A stretch of DNA of 64,000 bases from Chlorops oryzae. Lineage: Eukaryota; Arthropoda; Insecta; Diptera; Chloropidae. The DNA lies in NCBI GenBank assembly GCA_020466095.1, contig CM035806.1, positions 166,585,871-166,649,870 on the forward strand, in the 5' to 3' direction. Both the position numbers and the translations under genes were made by a program. The notes beneath the pieces are model-generated. The model saw only the letters and a list, made by a program, of their open reading frames with translations. It was not told where the DNA came from and ran no database searches. Positions 1 through 12,515 of this stretch are shown here, piece by piece (positions within the stretch are counted from its first letter, which is position 1; each line of letters starts with the position of its first letter).

Positions 1-200
1 CGATCGATTATTTGAATTATCGATTCTTTGGACTATCGATAATTTGAACCAACAATTATTTAGATTATCGATGACTTTAACTAACAATTATTAAAATTAT
101 TGATTATTTTAATTATCGATTTTTTGAACGATCGATTATTTGAATGATCGATTATTTCAATTATCGATTGTTTGTATTATCGATATGTCTGAAGCTTTAA
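1..200. repeat. ATCGAT-rich tandem repeat
   Basis: The window opens in a degenerate tandem repeat built from ATCGAT cores separated by A/T-rich spacers of the kind TTATTTGAAT. The unit is about 20-25 bp and the array probably extends beyond the left edge. TATCGATA-type words resemble the fly DREF site, but here they come from repeat structure, so I do not infer regulation. Confidence 0.75.
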
Positions 201-364
201 CGCGATACAATCGATAAATAAGACAAACTTGCACACCTTCTTGTCACATCAAGTCGTGAAAATTCTTCAGAAATTCTGCGAGTCTTATGTGTCCGATCTT
301 ACAAAGCAAATGAGAATTATAGGCGTCATGCTAAGCTGCGGATACTATGGTTACAAATTATGCA

Positions 365-625
365 GAATAGAGTAAGAAAGGCTTTAAAATTCGGCTTCAT
401 GTACATACATATATTACCACGTGATATTAATTTAGGAAGGATATTTTTGCACAATATAAATATTATTAATTTTAAAGTTTTTATAACTCAAGCTCAAGCA
501 TACTTGATTGAAACCACGTGCAATTTTCCAACCAAATTAGTTGAAATTTTAAAATATATCTTCCGATAGTACTATCGACATTTCAGACTATCGACTATCG
601 AGACTATCGATGGTCGCAACTATCG
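365..625 (+). repeat. dispersed repeat R1 with ATCGATAGT tail
   Basis: This stretch is homologous, in opposite orientation, to 51664-51985. Shared blocks include AGTAAGAAAGG, TTTTAAAATTCGGCTTC, ACCACGT, CTTGATTGAA, GCAATTTTCC and ATATCTTCCGATAGTACT, followed by a tail of CTATCGA/ATCGATAGT words. Similarity over about 260 bp with small indels shows a dispersed element. A short tandem tail at one end fits a non-autonomous mobile element, but no class-defining ends are visible. Confidence 0.7.
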
Positions 626-2887
626 ATAGTTCTTCAGCTCTAGTTGAAAGAATTTTTTCACCAGTCTGGTTGTGATAATTGAGTATATTTTTATATAAAA
701 AAAAAAAAAAATATAAAAAATTAATTGAAGAGTATGTGTCCTTGGCAATGTTCCAGTTTCAATCCCTCGAGCGCATGACTATGCTATAATAATAGATTGT
801 AAGTATGAAATAGTTGGTTGTTTTTTTTTTTTTTTTGGTCACCCAACAGGATTTAGTCTTTCAAAAGTAAGAAGCAGAAAATTATCGCATTCTTTACCGC
901 AATTAAGCAGGCCTGGGAAAATGATTCGACGATTCAAGGCCTCATGATCACTTATGAGCAAGTGGTACAATAAGTTGTAGTAATTTTGCAACAAGGTACA
1001 ATTTAAATAAATGGTTTACTAAAGGTTTTCGTTTCTTTTTTTTTAAATTTAATTGCGATTCGTATTTTTTGAACGCAGGTTCGTTTCTTAAGTCTTTCGT
1101 ATTGAAGTTCGTTTCTTAAGTCTTTCGTTTGAAAAAAAATAAATGTTGCAAAAAATTCGAAAAAAAAGGTTTAAAAAATCTATGGCAAAATAATTCTAAT
1201 AAATTAAATATGTAAATCTCAGTTTTGTCCTTTAATTCTTCATTTTCACTCAATTTTTTTCACTCAATAGAGTTATAAAAAATTTTCGCATGTATGTATG
1301 CTTTTTGTGGCTCTAGGATAGCGTGCTATGCTCTTGATTCAGCTTGTTCTAATACCCTTTGCCTCTGATTCGCAACATTAATACGAAAGAGATATTTTTA
1401 AATGTGATTGACTTCATTCCGAGACCACTTTTGCCAGTTTAGGGGAATCTCGCCCAAATTAAAAGACATTAATGATCGTGTGTGGAGTCTTGGGGCAGAA
1501 AAATGGTCAGGGAAATTTTTTGCATTGTATTGAGTAGAGCTTAGTATAAGAGTCAATCTCTTTTGCTCTATGATGGTTATTGAATATAAATAAATAAAAA
1601 AATAAATAAAAATAAATAAAAAATTTATGTGGGACTAATTTTTCGTTTTTAGAAGGCTTCAAGATTGAATTTTTTTTTTTTTGGGAATTTTGGGCTTATT
1701 TTGAGACATTCAAGGGAATATTCCAATAAAAATCTGTCCGAAACATGACACATAACACGTTCAAGTGCTGTGAAAATCGTTCTGTAAACAAAAAAAAAAA
1801 AAAAATATCCTTGACCAGCATTAGAAAAGATCCATAAAAATAATATAGGCTCTGTTCAAGACGACCGGAATTTTTGGAGATACATAATATGAAATTGAAA
1901 ATTGAACGCTTGAAAGGGAAAAGGTCAGTCATAAGCCAGCGTCGGACAAACGTGATAAATACCTCGTCTCTCTCTGTTTCTTTCTACTCACCGGATTGCT
2001 TAATATCTGAAATCTTGGATTTTCCATGAGTCTTTTCCTATTTATCTCCTCGCCGCAATGGAGCATATCTTACATTCATAATGCAGAGCAATTAAAAAAA
2101 ATTGCTCCAAGTTTCATGCTCTTCTGGCAGTTTGATGTTTCATGTGGAAATTTTTCTTTTTTCTATACGTTTTTTTACATTTCAATAAGGAAATGATGAT
2201 GGTGATGGTGATGGTAATGGACCGTTATTTCAATATGAACATTTTTAGCATCAATTGATTTCTTATTGACTAACTCTAGAATATAAATGTATATAGTTTT
2301 CTATGCCTTGAATGCCTAAAGGTTGAGACATGAGGTCAAAGCTAATATCTATGATGTTTCAAAATGTGGCAGGAAAATGACAAGCATAGAGAAATCTAGT
2401 TGAAGATGTCCCGAGGAAGTCAAGGATATCCAAACAATAGTGCTGCGAGAATTTTTTGATTATTATTATTTATTTATTTCAACAATAATAAATTATTGCA
2501 TAAATTTAATGAGCGCACTAGCTACAGGTATTTCGGCTCTTTTTTCAGATTGTAAGTTACATCGATAACTGTTAAATTCAGTCCCATTACTAATGGCAGC
2601 GGTGTAAGTGATGGATCTGATGATTGAAAAGAAGATGAATAGTACACCTATTTCTTTGTTTCTTTTTTGAAGTTGCGGCTTGTGGGTTTTTGTCTTCGGT
2701 TTTATTATTTTTTTTCTTTTTTTCTTTTTTTTTTTCTTTTGTAGTTTGAGCTATTGATTACGGCATTCGGAGTGTGATTTGTATCTTAGAGATTGCATTT
2801 TTGGTTACAGTTACCGTTCGTTTTGCTTTTTCATTTTTTCGAATGACCCAGTTTTATGCAAATGCAGCTCATTTTCTAATGCTTCAC
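626..2887. other. AT-rich intergenic DNA, no gene seen
   Basis: I see no reading frame with coding character. The stretch holds A/T homopolymers (for example near 698-712 and 820-836), an AAATAAAT-type microsatellite near 1586-1620 and two close copies of TCGTTTCTTAAGTCTTTCGT at about 1080-1128. Confidence 0.6.
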
Positions 2888-2895
2888 GTACATAC

Positions 2896-3247
2896 TAGGG
2901 ATGGGCGATATTGGCAAAAGTATCGCCGCCGATAATATCGTCTGTAAGGAGTATCGATCGATACGTATCGCATTAATATATCGATATATCGAGGATTTGT
3001 TTTTATTTTATATACTTTCTTTTGGTAACAACCCGCCTATTTGGCATCAGCCATCTCTTTTACCCCCTATGTTTTTTTAATACCAAACCAAATATAGGGG
3101 TGTGATCAAGAAATATCGTTTTTCGAAATTGGAGTTTAAGTATCGATTTCCGATATATTTAAAAATGAAAAATATCACTCACAAATTCCGTATCGATATT
3201 TAAAAATATCGATATTTATCATTATCGATAATTTAATCCCAACCCTA
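2896..3247. mobile_element. hAT-type MITE (non-autonomous DNA transposon)
   Basis: The 352-bp element starts TAGGGATGGGCGATA and ends with CCCAACCCTA, giving imperfect inverted ends TAGGGWTGGG. It is flanked by a perfect 8-bp direct repeat GTACATAC at 2888-2895 and 3248-3255. TAGGG-type ends with an 8-bp target duplication are characteristic of the hAT superfamily. The interior is full of TATCGATA words and has no transposase frame, so it is non-autonomous. The TSD is intact, so the boundaries are firm. Confidence 0.88.
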
Positions 3248-3354
3248 GTACATACGATGTGGCAAAAGGTGTTTTTTTTTTTTTTTTTTTTTTTTGTGAA
3301 ATTTGTTAGAGAATCTAATTTCTGATGACTGATATTGTGGCTTGCCTAAAACGT

Positions 3355-3736
3355 CCCTGCAGGAAGCCTGTCGCCATATGGCCCAATGTCTATATTGACG
3401 TCAATATAGACAAGAGAACTAGTCCCAACGTTAACAGTATTTATAAGCGGTGTCATTAGAGAAACTGTACTGTGTCAAGAGGTATAGTTCATCTTTATTG
3501 ATCATGTCAACAACGTGTCTCCTTAAAAAGCCAAAGAGTACTCCATTTGTCTACATAATAGTACCGACGTCAATAGTTCGTCAATAGTTTTTCGGTCTAC
3601 TGTTGACATTCAATGACAACTCAATGTTAAATGTCAATAACGCAAAGCATTGCGATGGGTATAACTGGTCAGTAGTACTGTTGACGCAGTCAGTAGAGAA
3701 AGAGTATAGATTTTACTATTGACATTTTCTGCAGGG
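3355..3736. mobile_element. CCCTGCAG-ended MITE-like element, copy 1
   Basis: It begins CCCTGCAGGAAG and ends TTTTCTGCAGGG, so the outer 8 bp are perfect inverted repeats. The right 80 bp match, in reverse, the fragment at 49154-49232, including the block CTGACTGCGTCAACAGTA, which shows that it is dispersed. There is no coding capacity. A 24-bp perfect palindrome sits inside at 3388-3411. The superfamily is not determined because no TSD is clear. Confidence 0.6.
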
Positions 3737-4172
3737 GTAGTACTTACATACAGTGCTGCCAAATTAGGGTATTTTATCCCATTTTTGGGAGAAATTGATT
3801 TGAATTGGGTATTTTTTTGGGGGTTAAAAATGTTTAGGGTTTTTTTTTCGGGGAAAATAATTACTGAATCCAATTTTTTTTTTTCATTCATACCACATAA
3901 AATTTTTTTTTCGCTTGTCTTTCATCCGAAATTCGCTGGTTTCTCAAAAACAGCTTTCACATGTATCGAATTTTTTTCGGGTGATATTCGATACATGGAA
4001 ATGCTGCCCTTTAACCGATGCTTTTCTCACATCCCTACAAACTCCAATACAACGAAAAACGGTACACGCATTTTTTTTGGGTATTTTAGTTTGAAATTGT
4101 CGGATTTTTGGGGGTTTTTTGAAATTAATTTAGGGAAAATTTTTTTTTTGGAGTTGGCATCATAGTTGCCTA
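3737..4172. repeat. T/G-rich repeat-like block
   Basis: The block runs from GTGCTGCCAAATTAGGGTA to GGAGTTGGCATCAT and is filled with GGGTATTTTTTTGGGGGTT-like words. The frame across it (148 residues, Phe/Gly-rich) follows this bias and is not a credible protein. The GTGCTGCCAA and TTGGCATCAT ends are weakly inverted, so it may be a decayed transposon. Confidence 0.35.
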
Positions 4173-5430
4173 CATAGTGACGAGTCATTCAGTCTACCTT
4201 TTATTAAATTCGCTCAGCATTTTCTTGCGTCAGCAGCATTTAAAATCAAATATTTTATGGTCTAACTTCTTTCCAGTTTCCTTTTCCGACACACAAACGA
4301 GAGTAGGTACATACAATCTTAAGACGAGAAGAAAACAAGTTTCCCAATCAATTCTCCATGAATATGCACTAGAAACGTAAGAGAGAAATAAAAAAGAAGG
4401 AGAGGGGGGAGAGAAAAAAAAAACAAGAAAAACACTTCATTGCGCATTTTTATTGACTCTTGAATGTGCTCTAATGTGCATGTGCTCCTGACCCAAATTG
4501 GATTAATCTTTCGAGACATCTTGTTCTCGTTAGCGTCTGCTTCTTTGAATTCTTCATCTCCTTCTCTTTCATTCTGCTTCTCCTTCTTCTTATTCGTATT
4601 CTTCTGCTTATGCTTCTTTTGCTCACTTCTTATCGTCATCGTTTCTCCATTTCGTTTCCAATTGCAAAGAATTGTCAATTTCCATATAAGAAAAGCCAAG
4701 ATGATGGTCTTTCGGTCTTTTTTTGAATTTTTTTTTTCTATTTTATTCAAATTCATGTCCGTTCTCCGTTACTTTCTCACTGTCGCTATTCACGTATAAA
4801 TCATCTATGAATTTTCGTGGGTTCGTTTTCTCTCAATTGAATTTTTGTGTGAATGTTTTTTTCTTATTTTTTTTTTTTTTTCTTTTCGTAAATTCGCCAG
4901 TTCATTGTGTGGTTAAACTTGGTTTCGATTCAAACATATTACAGTGAAATCTCTAATGCGCGGTAACCAGAATTCAGAAAAGTGAATTTCAAATGAAGGG
5001 AAGGAGGTATGGATGGTAACGGATAGGGGCTACAGAGAAATGTACGCTCCCTGTACATTCATCCAACGTTGTTGGTTTATTGAGACCGGCCTTAAGAAAC
5101 CGGCCTTAAGACCGGCCTCGGAAATGGGAGGGGAGAAATATTTTCTGCAATATTATTTATAGGTAAATTTATCTCTTCAAAGAAGATGTAAGATCAGAAA
5201 GAATTTTCAACGGAAAGCATTGTCTCACCGGGTGGAAAATTGCCTAGAGAAGTCTGGTGATTAGCTTGGGCCTATCTTTATTTGCAACAATATAGATAAA
5301 TCTAGGCGGGGTCTAGACACAGGCCCTGGACTAACAAATCTTGACTCGATCGGGCTTAAATTGATCTTACTTTGGCGCTGGGTAGAATTGCCTCTATATT
5401 GGCGATGAATTGAATAATCTAGACAGGACC
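4173..5430. other. no gene seen; pyrimidine-rich and GGCCTTAA motifs
   Basis: The region 4540-4890 is CT/TTC-rich. Near 5085-5120 there is a cluster of GGCCTTAAGACCGGCC-type palindromic words. From about 5260 onward the sequence has repeat-like GGCCC/TCTAGAC words. I find no coding frame or splice-supported exon. Confidence 0.5.
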
Positions 5431-5647
5431 CATGATACAAGAAAACAAGATAGCGCCACTTGAGAGAGGAAACGTTACAAACTCAAAATCGCGATTCGTT
5501 GTTGTTGTTTCCCATGTTAAACCGGCTTTTTACTTTTTTGAATAGCATGGGAAACAACAACAATTTCTCGCTCAGTGACGTCACAAACTCAATTTTGCCT
5601 CAAAATAGCGGTACTGAAGTGGCGCTATCTTGTTTTCTTGTATCATG
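5431..5647 (+). mobile_element. MITE family A, copy 1 (31-bp TIRs)
   Basis: The 217-bp element has perfect 31-bp terminal inverted repeats beginning CATGATACAAGAAAACAAG and ending at ATAGCGCCACTT. It is flanked by GGACC at 5426-5430 and 5648-5652. An internal inverted pair around GTTGTTTCCCATG and CATGGGAAACAAC makes a second stem. Reversed copies lie at 31324-31542 and 42747-42965. There is no protein. TSD length differs between copies, so the superfamily is left open. Confidence 0.85.
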
Positions 5648-5652
5648 GGACC

Positions 5653-6783
5653 TATGTAATTTTCTCTAGGCAAAGCCCGGATAGGAAATTCTGACGTCAT
5701 CGTGGGCCCTAGTTAGTGTCACCTCTTTAGTGGCCTTCTTAGGAAAAATCTAGACAGTACCTCACTAGGTTTTTACTAGGTGTAGCCCCGTGTATATGTG
5801 TTTTTTTTTCCGAAAGACAAAATTTGGGAAAAATTTTTTATAATTCTCACTTAGTTTAAAATTCGCGGAAATATGTAGGAAATATAAACCAATGAGGTTC
5901 TAACGAGGTGCGATTATTGGCTAGTTGAAAACTTTAACCCATATAGTACTATAGATGGCACTTTGTAAAAAAACGTGTGTGTTGAATTGAAGTAGGCGCC
6001 CTATGCATGCATTCTTATGGAAAAATCAAAAACGTAGCACGCCCCCTGAAAATTCCGGTGCCGGTCTAACAAATATTTTATAATCTTGTAACATGAACTA
6101 AAATTTTTGTTAAAAATCAGATATATATAAGTGTTAATCAATGGTTTTTCATAAGAACTCATTATATTTTACTGGAAAATATGTTATTTTTATACAATTA
6201 ATAATATTTAGATAAAAATTTGCTCATATTATTGAGGTATCTGCTAAAGCAGAGTACTCATGCGTCGAATATGACCGATTCTCAAAAAGTTTGAATTCCA
6301 CCACAGAACAGCTGATATGAAATATTCAGTGATATCATAACTAAAATTGATCGATACATAACTAGTGGCTCAAGTACTTATTACATATCATGATAAATAG
6401 AATTCATAAACTATATATTTTTGGATCTCTTCTGAATCGAAAGGGTACAGAATTGCATAAACTATCATAAAAAAGTTTTAAAAAGTTTTACATTTAAAAG
6501 AACACAATAAAAAATTTCAACGCAAGTATGTTTAGTTACGAAAATTGAGTGAATACTCAAAAAATTATAGCATCACTAGTTCACCACGGAATTCGGTTGT
6601 TGTTGTAAGTGTCCCCTATATTACTACATATATGCTTTAACCCATGGCGGGGGTGATGGCGTGAAAATAAATCTTGATGTAAAACAAGGCGATTGACATA
6701 TGGATGATATTCATATTAACATAGTGTACCTTCTATTTTAATATTGAATTTTAAAACGACTTTCTCAGATAAGTGAAAATTTT
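5653..6783. other. no gene seen
   Basis: A/T-rich non-coding DNA with short repeat fragments. No long frame, RNA gene or clear element ends were recognised. Confidence 0.5.
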
Positions 6784-7231
6784 TATAATCGAATTCGCTT
6801 AGTCCTAAATTGAAAAAATTACCATGGGGATGGATTGGCAGACCTAGATAGCATATATAATCGTTATTAAATACGGCACTCTCGGAGCCGTTTTCTATAT
6901 TTTGGCATCTTTTCACAACGGTTTTTGGGTCCAACCACGGTACTTGGGTACCCACCAAAATGAGCATTTTTCACATAGGTACTCACCAAAAGTATTTCTC
7001 TCTCGCTCTTTTTATTGCCTGCCGAGTAACATCTCTTTTGAACTGGCGCGAAATGTCCCGCCCAAAATCTATGAGAGTGACATATATAGTAATATATGCT
7101 AGATAGGTTCAAGACTGAAACTACTAGCTAGGCCCATTCTAACCAAATTAGCAAGGGCCCGGCTAGACTTTACTGGGCAGGCCTAAGATATTATCTAGCC
7201 AGGGCCCTTGCAATATCTAGCTAAAATTTTC
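6784..7231. repeat. dispersed repeat C, copy 1 (interrupted)
   Basis: It is homologous to 38897-39120: both share GAATTCGCYTAGTCCTAAA, ATTACCATGGGGATGGATTG, GGCAGACCTA, ACTACTAGCTA-like, GGGCAGRCC and AGGGCCCTTG blocks in the same order and orientation. This copy is split by a 247-bp insertion at 6852-7098 that the other copy lacks. Confidence 0.8.
6852..7098. mobile_element. 247-bp insertion with 8-bp TSD, empty site known
   Basis: The insert is bounded by CTAGATAG at 6844-6851 and again at 7099-7106. In the paralogous repeat at 38.96 kb the same place reads CCTAAATAGG without the insert, so that copy preserves the empty site. The ends are CATATATAAT and, read inward from the other side, CATATATTAC, a short imperfect TIR. 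No protein is encoded. An 8-bp TSD suggests a hAT- or P-like transposase acting in trans. Confidence 0.82.
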
Positions 7232-7528
7232 GTTGTTTTTTTTTTTTTTTTGGTTTGTTTATTTATGTGCACTTAAAGCGGTGAAATGTTACACTGTGGC
7301 ACATTCTTTTTTTACTCAGTGCCATATGTCAGCCTTATCCGAGCTAAGTAGGAGTTGAATATAAATAGTCTTATGCCTTTTTATTTCTATTAGATTTCTG
7401 AAGAAAGATCTCCGAATTTACTTTATAAGCTCATAAATTTCATGGAATCTGGCATTTGAAATGAAGCACAAATAGAAACAGAGGAAAGAGCTTTTTTATC
7501 GCTACTAATATAGGCCAGGCTAGTGGCT

Positions 7529-7563
<35 letters not shown>

Positions 7564-8022
7564 GAGTCGGCGGTGAAATGGGCTTTAATTCCATCGAGAA
7601 GAAAAAACAAATCGAATCGAAAATTATTATGCAAAAGTTCATTAATTTTATTGGATTTTTTTGTGCGTTCTGCCTAGGAGCATCGTGTTTTTTTTTTTTT
7701 TTTTTAAATGTCTCTTGACTTCAATTTTTGAGCTAAACGGAGATGAAGAAGAAGGAGCCAAGGGCTCTCAAAATGCTTTTATGGTATCTACGAAAAAAAA
7801 GAAGAGAAGAGAAAAACATATATAAAAAATAAAATATGCGAACAAGTTTCTTGTGTAGCGAAGGGGCAAAGAATTCTGTTGCCAGCAAGAATTCGCGTTC
7901 GCGTTCGCGCATGCGGACAACTATTCAACTACGAGTTCGTTATCCCTTCTAGATGATGAACCAATGAACTGAGCTGAACTTGAACTAGCAACGAACGATC
8001 CGAATTGAATACATTCGATGCG
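7232..8022. other. intergenic, upstream of the protease gene
   Basis: Contains long homopolymers (A-run of about 30 near 7531-7560, T-runs near 7226 and 7689) and a GTTCGCGTTCGCGC repeat near 7895-7910. No coding frame. The last few hundred bases become more GC-balanced toward the promoter. Confidence 0.5.
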
Positions 8023-8059
8023 TATAAGAACCGTTTAGCGAAAACTTTCTTTATTCAGT
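8023..8059 (+). promoter_or_regulatory. putative core promoter of the protease gene
   Basis: A TATAAG word at 8023-8028 lies about 34 bp before an arthropod initiator TCAGT at 8055-8059, close to normal TATA-Inr spacing. A GGACG word at 8085-8089 is near the downstream promoter element position. The first ATG of the protease is about 250 bp further on with no intervening gene. A second TCAGTC at 8273-8278 could be an alternative start. Confidence 0.5.
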
Positions 8060-8306
8060 ATCGGTTTTGTAAGCCTCGAGAACGGGACGCGATTTGCGCA
8101 GGCGCAGCAGCATCAAATTCCCGCAAAATATCATTTGATTTGTTCAAAAAAAAAAAAAAAAACCAAAAAAAAAAAAACAATTAAGAATTAACTTAAATAG
8201 AAATTTCGGGAAAAAAAATTGGGAATTGGGAAAATTACAAAACTGAAATTTCGGGCCCCGTCCAGGCCCCGTTCAGTCGTGAAAAGCAAAAATTAACGTT
8301 TTCAAA

Positions 8307-9797
<1,491 letters not shown>

Positions 9798-9867
9798 TTC
9801 GTGCCTGTCATATTGACGGAAGCGAAAATTTAGGATTAAGTGATTGTGTGAATAGTGTGAAGGATTA

Positions 9868-9873
9868 AATAAA
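9868..9873 (+). terminator. poly(A) signal of the protease gene
   Basis: AATAAA lies 70 bp after the protease stop codon at 9795-9797 and is followed within ten bases by a 23-base A-run. The genomic A-run could also prime artefactual cDNA. No other polyadenylation signal is closer. Confidence 0.65.
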
Positions 9874-10021
9874 CTAACAAAAAAAAAAAAAAAAAAAAAA
9901 CAGTAGTCTATTATGCGGGGGGCGTCAGCCTCATATTTACAAAGTAAGGTAGAAATTATCTTTAAGGTAGAAATTATATTAAGAACGTTATTGCGTGGAG
10001 GCCCGGTTGAAAATCCATACA

Positions 10022-10610
10022 CAGTGTACTTTCCTTGCAGACACTTCTATTAAGCGGACATATTTTTCGATCCCACAGGTGTCCGCTTAAGAGAGAGTAC
10101 ACTGTATTCATTTCTAATTCAGATTTGTTTCAAAAATCTTTTTGCTATTGTAGCGGACACCCCTCTTAAACGGAAAATTTTTTGGAATGGTCTGGCGATC
10201 CTGCCAGACACTTCTATTAAGCGGGCATATTTTTCGATCCCACAGGTGTCCAATTAAGAGAGAGTACACTGTATTCATTTTTGATTCAGATTTGTTTCAA
10301 AAATCTTTTTGCTATTGTAGCGGACACCCCTCTTAAACGGACAATTTTTTGGAATGGTCTGGCGATCCTGCCAGACACTTCTATTAAGCGGGCATATTTT
10401 TCGATCCCGCAAGTGTCCGCTTAAGAGAGAGTGCACTGTATTCATTTCTGTTTCAGATTTGTTTCAAAAATCTTTTTGCTATTGTAGCGGACACCCCTCT
10501 TAAGCGGACAATTTTTGCGAATGGTCTGGCGATCCTGCCTCTCAAATAGTTTTGTTTTAAGCGGACATATTTTCGGTCCCGCAGGTGTCCGCTAAATAGA
10601 GTGTCCCATT
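10022..10610. repeat. 167-bp tandem satellite, array 1
   Basis: Just over three units start at about 10038, 10205 and 10372, a period of 167 bp, and a diverged partial unit follows near 10531. Each unit contains CAGACACTTCTATTAAGCG, GTGTCCGCTTAAGAGAGAG, TACACTGTATTCAT, TTTGTTTCAAAAATC and TAGCGGACACCCCTCTTAA. The segments TTAAGCGGACA and TGTCCGCTTAA are inverted, and CAGTGTACT / AGTACACTG flank the first unit, so the array looks like tandem amplification of a small inverted-repeat element. Related units recur at 14545-14972. Confidence 0.88.
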
Positions 10611-11180
10611 TCAATCGACGTCATTGAAGCTATAACCACCCAACCTATCATCAATAGTTATAACATATCATTCCCAAATGACCTCAATGGAAACATTTTA
10701 AATGATTTTGAAAATTCATTAAAAAATTTTGTATATTTTACGGATTCCTTTCTCTTTTATCTTGCCTCCCATCCCACTCTTTCGCAATCCGCTTTTTCTT
10801 TGAAGTATTTTACGAATATTTCATTTTATGTACCACTGTTGGAATTTTTTGTTATTGTTTTTTCTTCTTTTTACATTCATTCCGTGCGTTTTATTGTTGT
10901 TGTTTTTGGATTTGTTGCAATCACAGCTAAAATTGGAGCTTGGAGGTTCGCTTTAAAATAAAAAGCCGTCCTCATCGAACGGCGTAATTGCGCCGACATA
11001 TTTCTTAGGGTTGTGATTGTTGTTGCTGTAATTGTGGTTGTTGTTGGTCTTGTTCGTGTTGCTGTTGTTGTTTTTGCTGTTGTTTTTGCTGATCATTATT
11101 ATTTCTGCGGATTGTCGGCTTTGGCATTTCATGAGATGGAGAGCGGCAACTTTTGACATTTTGTACGCTTTTGCAAAATA

Positions 11181-11211
<31 letters not shown>

Positions 11212-11690
11212 GATAAGGAGAGGGAGAGAGAGAAATTAACTGGAAAAAAAAGGAAAGGCAATTAACTCAATGAATTATTGGAATTTTTCGGCTTTAAGAT
11301 GCCTGAGGTTGAAAAAGCGCAAAGGCAATAATTCAATAATTTCTTAATTGGATTTTTAAAAAATGTGCTCTAATTGCTAGGTGAAGCAATTGCTGTTAAT
11401 AAAATTTTGCAAACATAAATTCTCGATTGTTGTGTTGAAAATGTCAATAATGGAGAGCGCAATTCTTTGCATTGTAATTTTGCAAACTAAATATGTACTG
11501 TGATTCTGTCTTGAATAAGTAGATAAGCGGCAATTCTTTACTTACTGATTTAATTTTTCTCTTATAATTAGTGAACAATGTGATAAATCTTTCAAATTAT
11601 TTCCAATTATTTCTAAAACTTCTCCATAAGTATACCTTGCATTTTTTCAGCATTCTTCTTCTTTTAATCAATATCTGCAATTTTCTCTTC
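10611..11690. other. no gene established; CAA/TTG-repeat patch
   Basis: Mostly A/T-rich. At 11010-11095 there is a GTTGTTGTTGCTG patch that reads on the minus strand as an Asn-rich stretch followed by about 15 less biased residues (YVGAITPFDEDGFLF) and a stop at 10953. No splice-supported exon was found. A short GA tract is at 11180-11231. Confidence 0.4.
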
Positions 11691-11694
11691 TATC

Positions 11695-12210
11695 TTAATT
11701 TCTCATCTCTTTTTTACTTTTCTCTCTTTTCTCTTCTTTCTCATTCTCTTCTATTTTTTCTCTCTCTTTCTCTTCTTTCTTCTCTCTTTCTCTCTCTTTT
11801 CTCTCTCTTTCTCTCTCTTTCTCTCTCTTTCTCTCTTCTTTCTCTCTCTTTCTCTCTCTCTTTCTCTCTCTTTCCTCTCTCTTTCTCTCTTCTTTCTCTT
11901 CTTCTCTTTCTCTCTTTCTCTCTTTCTCTCTCTTTCTCTCTCTCTCTTCTCTCTCTTTCTCTCTCTTTCTCTCTCTTTCTCTTTCTCTCTTTTCTCTCTC
12001 TTTCTCTTCTCTTCTTCTCTCTCTTTCTCTCTCTTTTCTCTCTCTCTCTCTCTCTCTTTTCTCTCTCTTCTCTCTCTTTCTCTCTCTTCTCTCTCTTTCT
12101 TCTCTCTTTCTCTCTCTTTCTCTCTCTCTCTCTCTCTTTCTCTCTTCCTTTTCTCTTCTTTCTCTCTCTTTCTCTCTCTTTCTCTCTCTCTTTCTCTCTC
12201 TTTCTCTCTC

Positions 12211-12242
<32 letters not shown>

Positions 12243-12425
12243 CTCTCTTTCTCTCTCTCTCTTTTCTCTCTCTTTCTCTCTCTTTCTTCTCTCTCTTTCT
12301 TCTCTCTCTTTCTCTCTCTTTCTCTCTCTTTCTCTCTCTTTCTTTCTCTCTCTTTCTCTCTCTTTCTCTCTCTTTCTCTCTCTCTTTCTCTCTCTTTCTC
12401 TCTCTTTCTCTCTTTTCTCTCTTTC

Positions 12426-12456
<31 letters not shown>

Positions 12457-12515
12457 CTCTATCTTTCTCTCTTTTTCTCTCTTTTTCTCGCTTTTTCTCT
12501 CTCTCTCTTTCTCGA
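11695..12515. repeat. CT-rich microsatellite block (TTTCTCTC)n
   Basis: Over 800 bp of TCTC/TTTCTCTC with frequent phase slips. The 327-residue Ser/Leu/Phe frame across it is a by-product of the repeat. The tract is almost pure pyrimidine on this strand, so it has triplex-forming potential. Confidence 0.95.

Noticed and set aside
5431..5647. CRISPR-like or phage-like repeat
   Set aside because: The repeats are inverted ends of a eukaryotic transposon with target duplications, not regularly spaced direct repeats.
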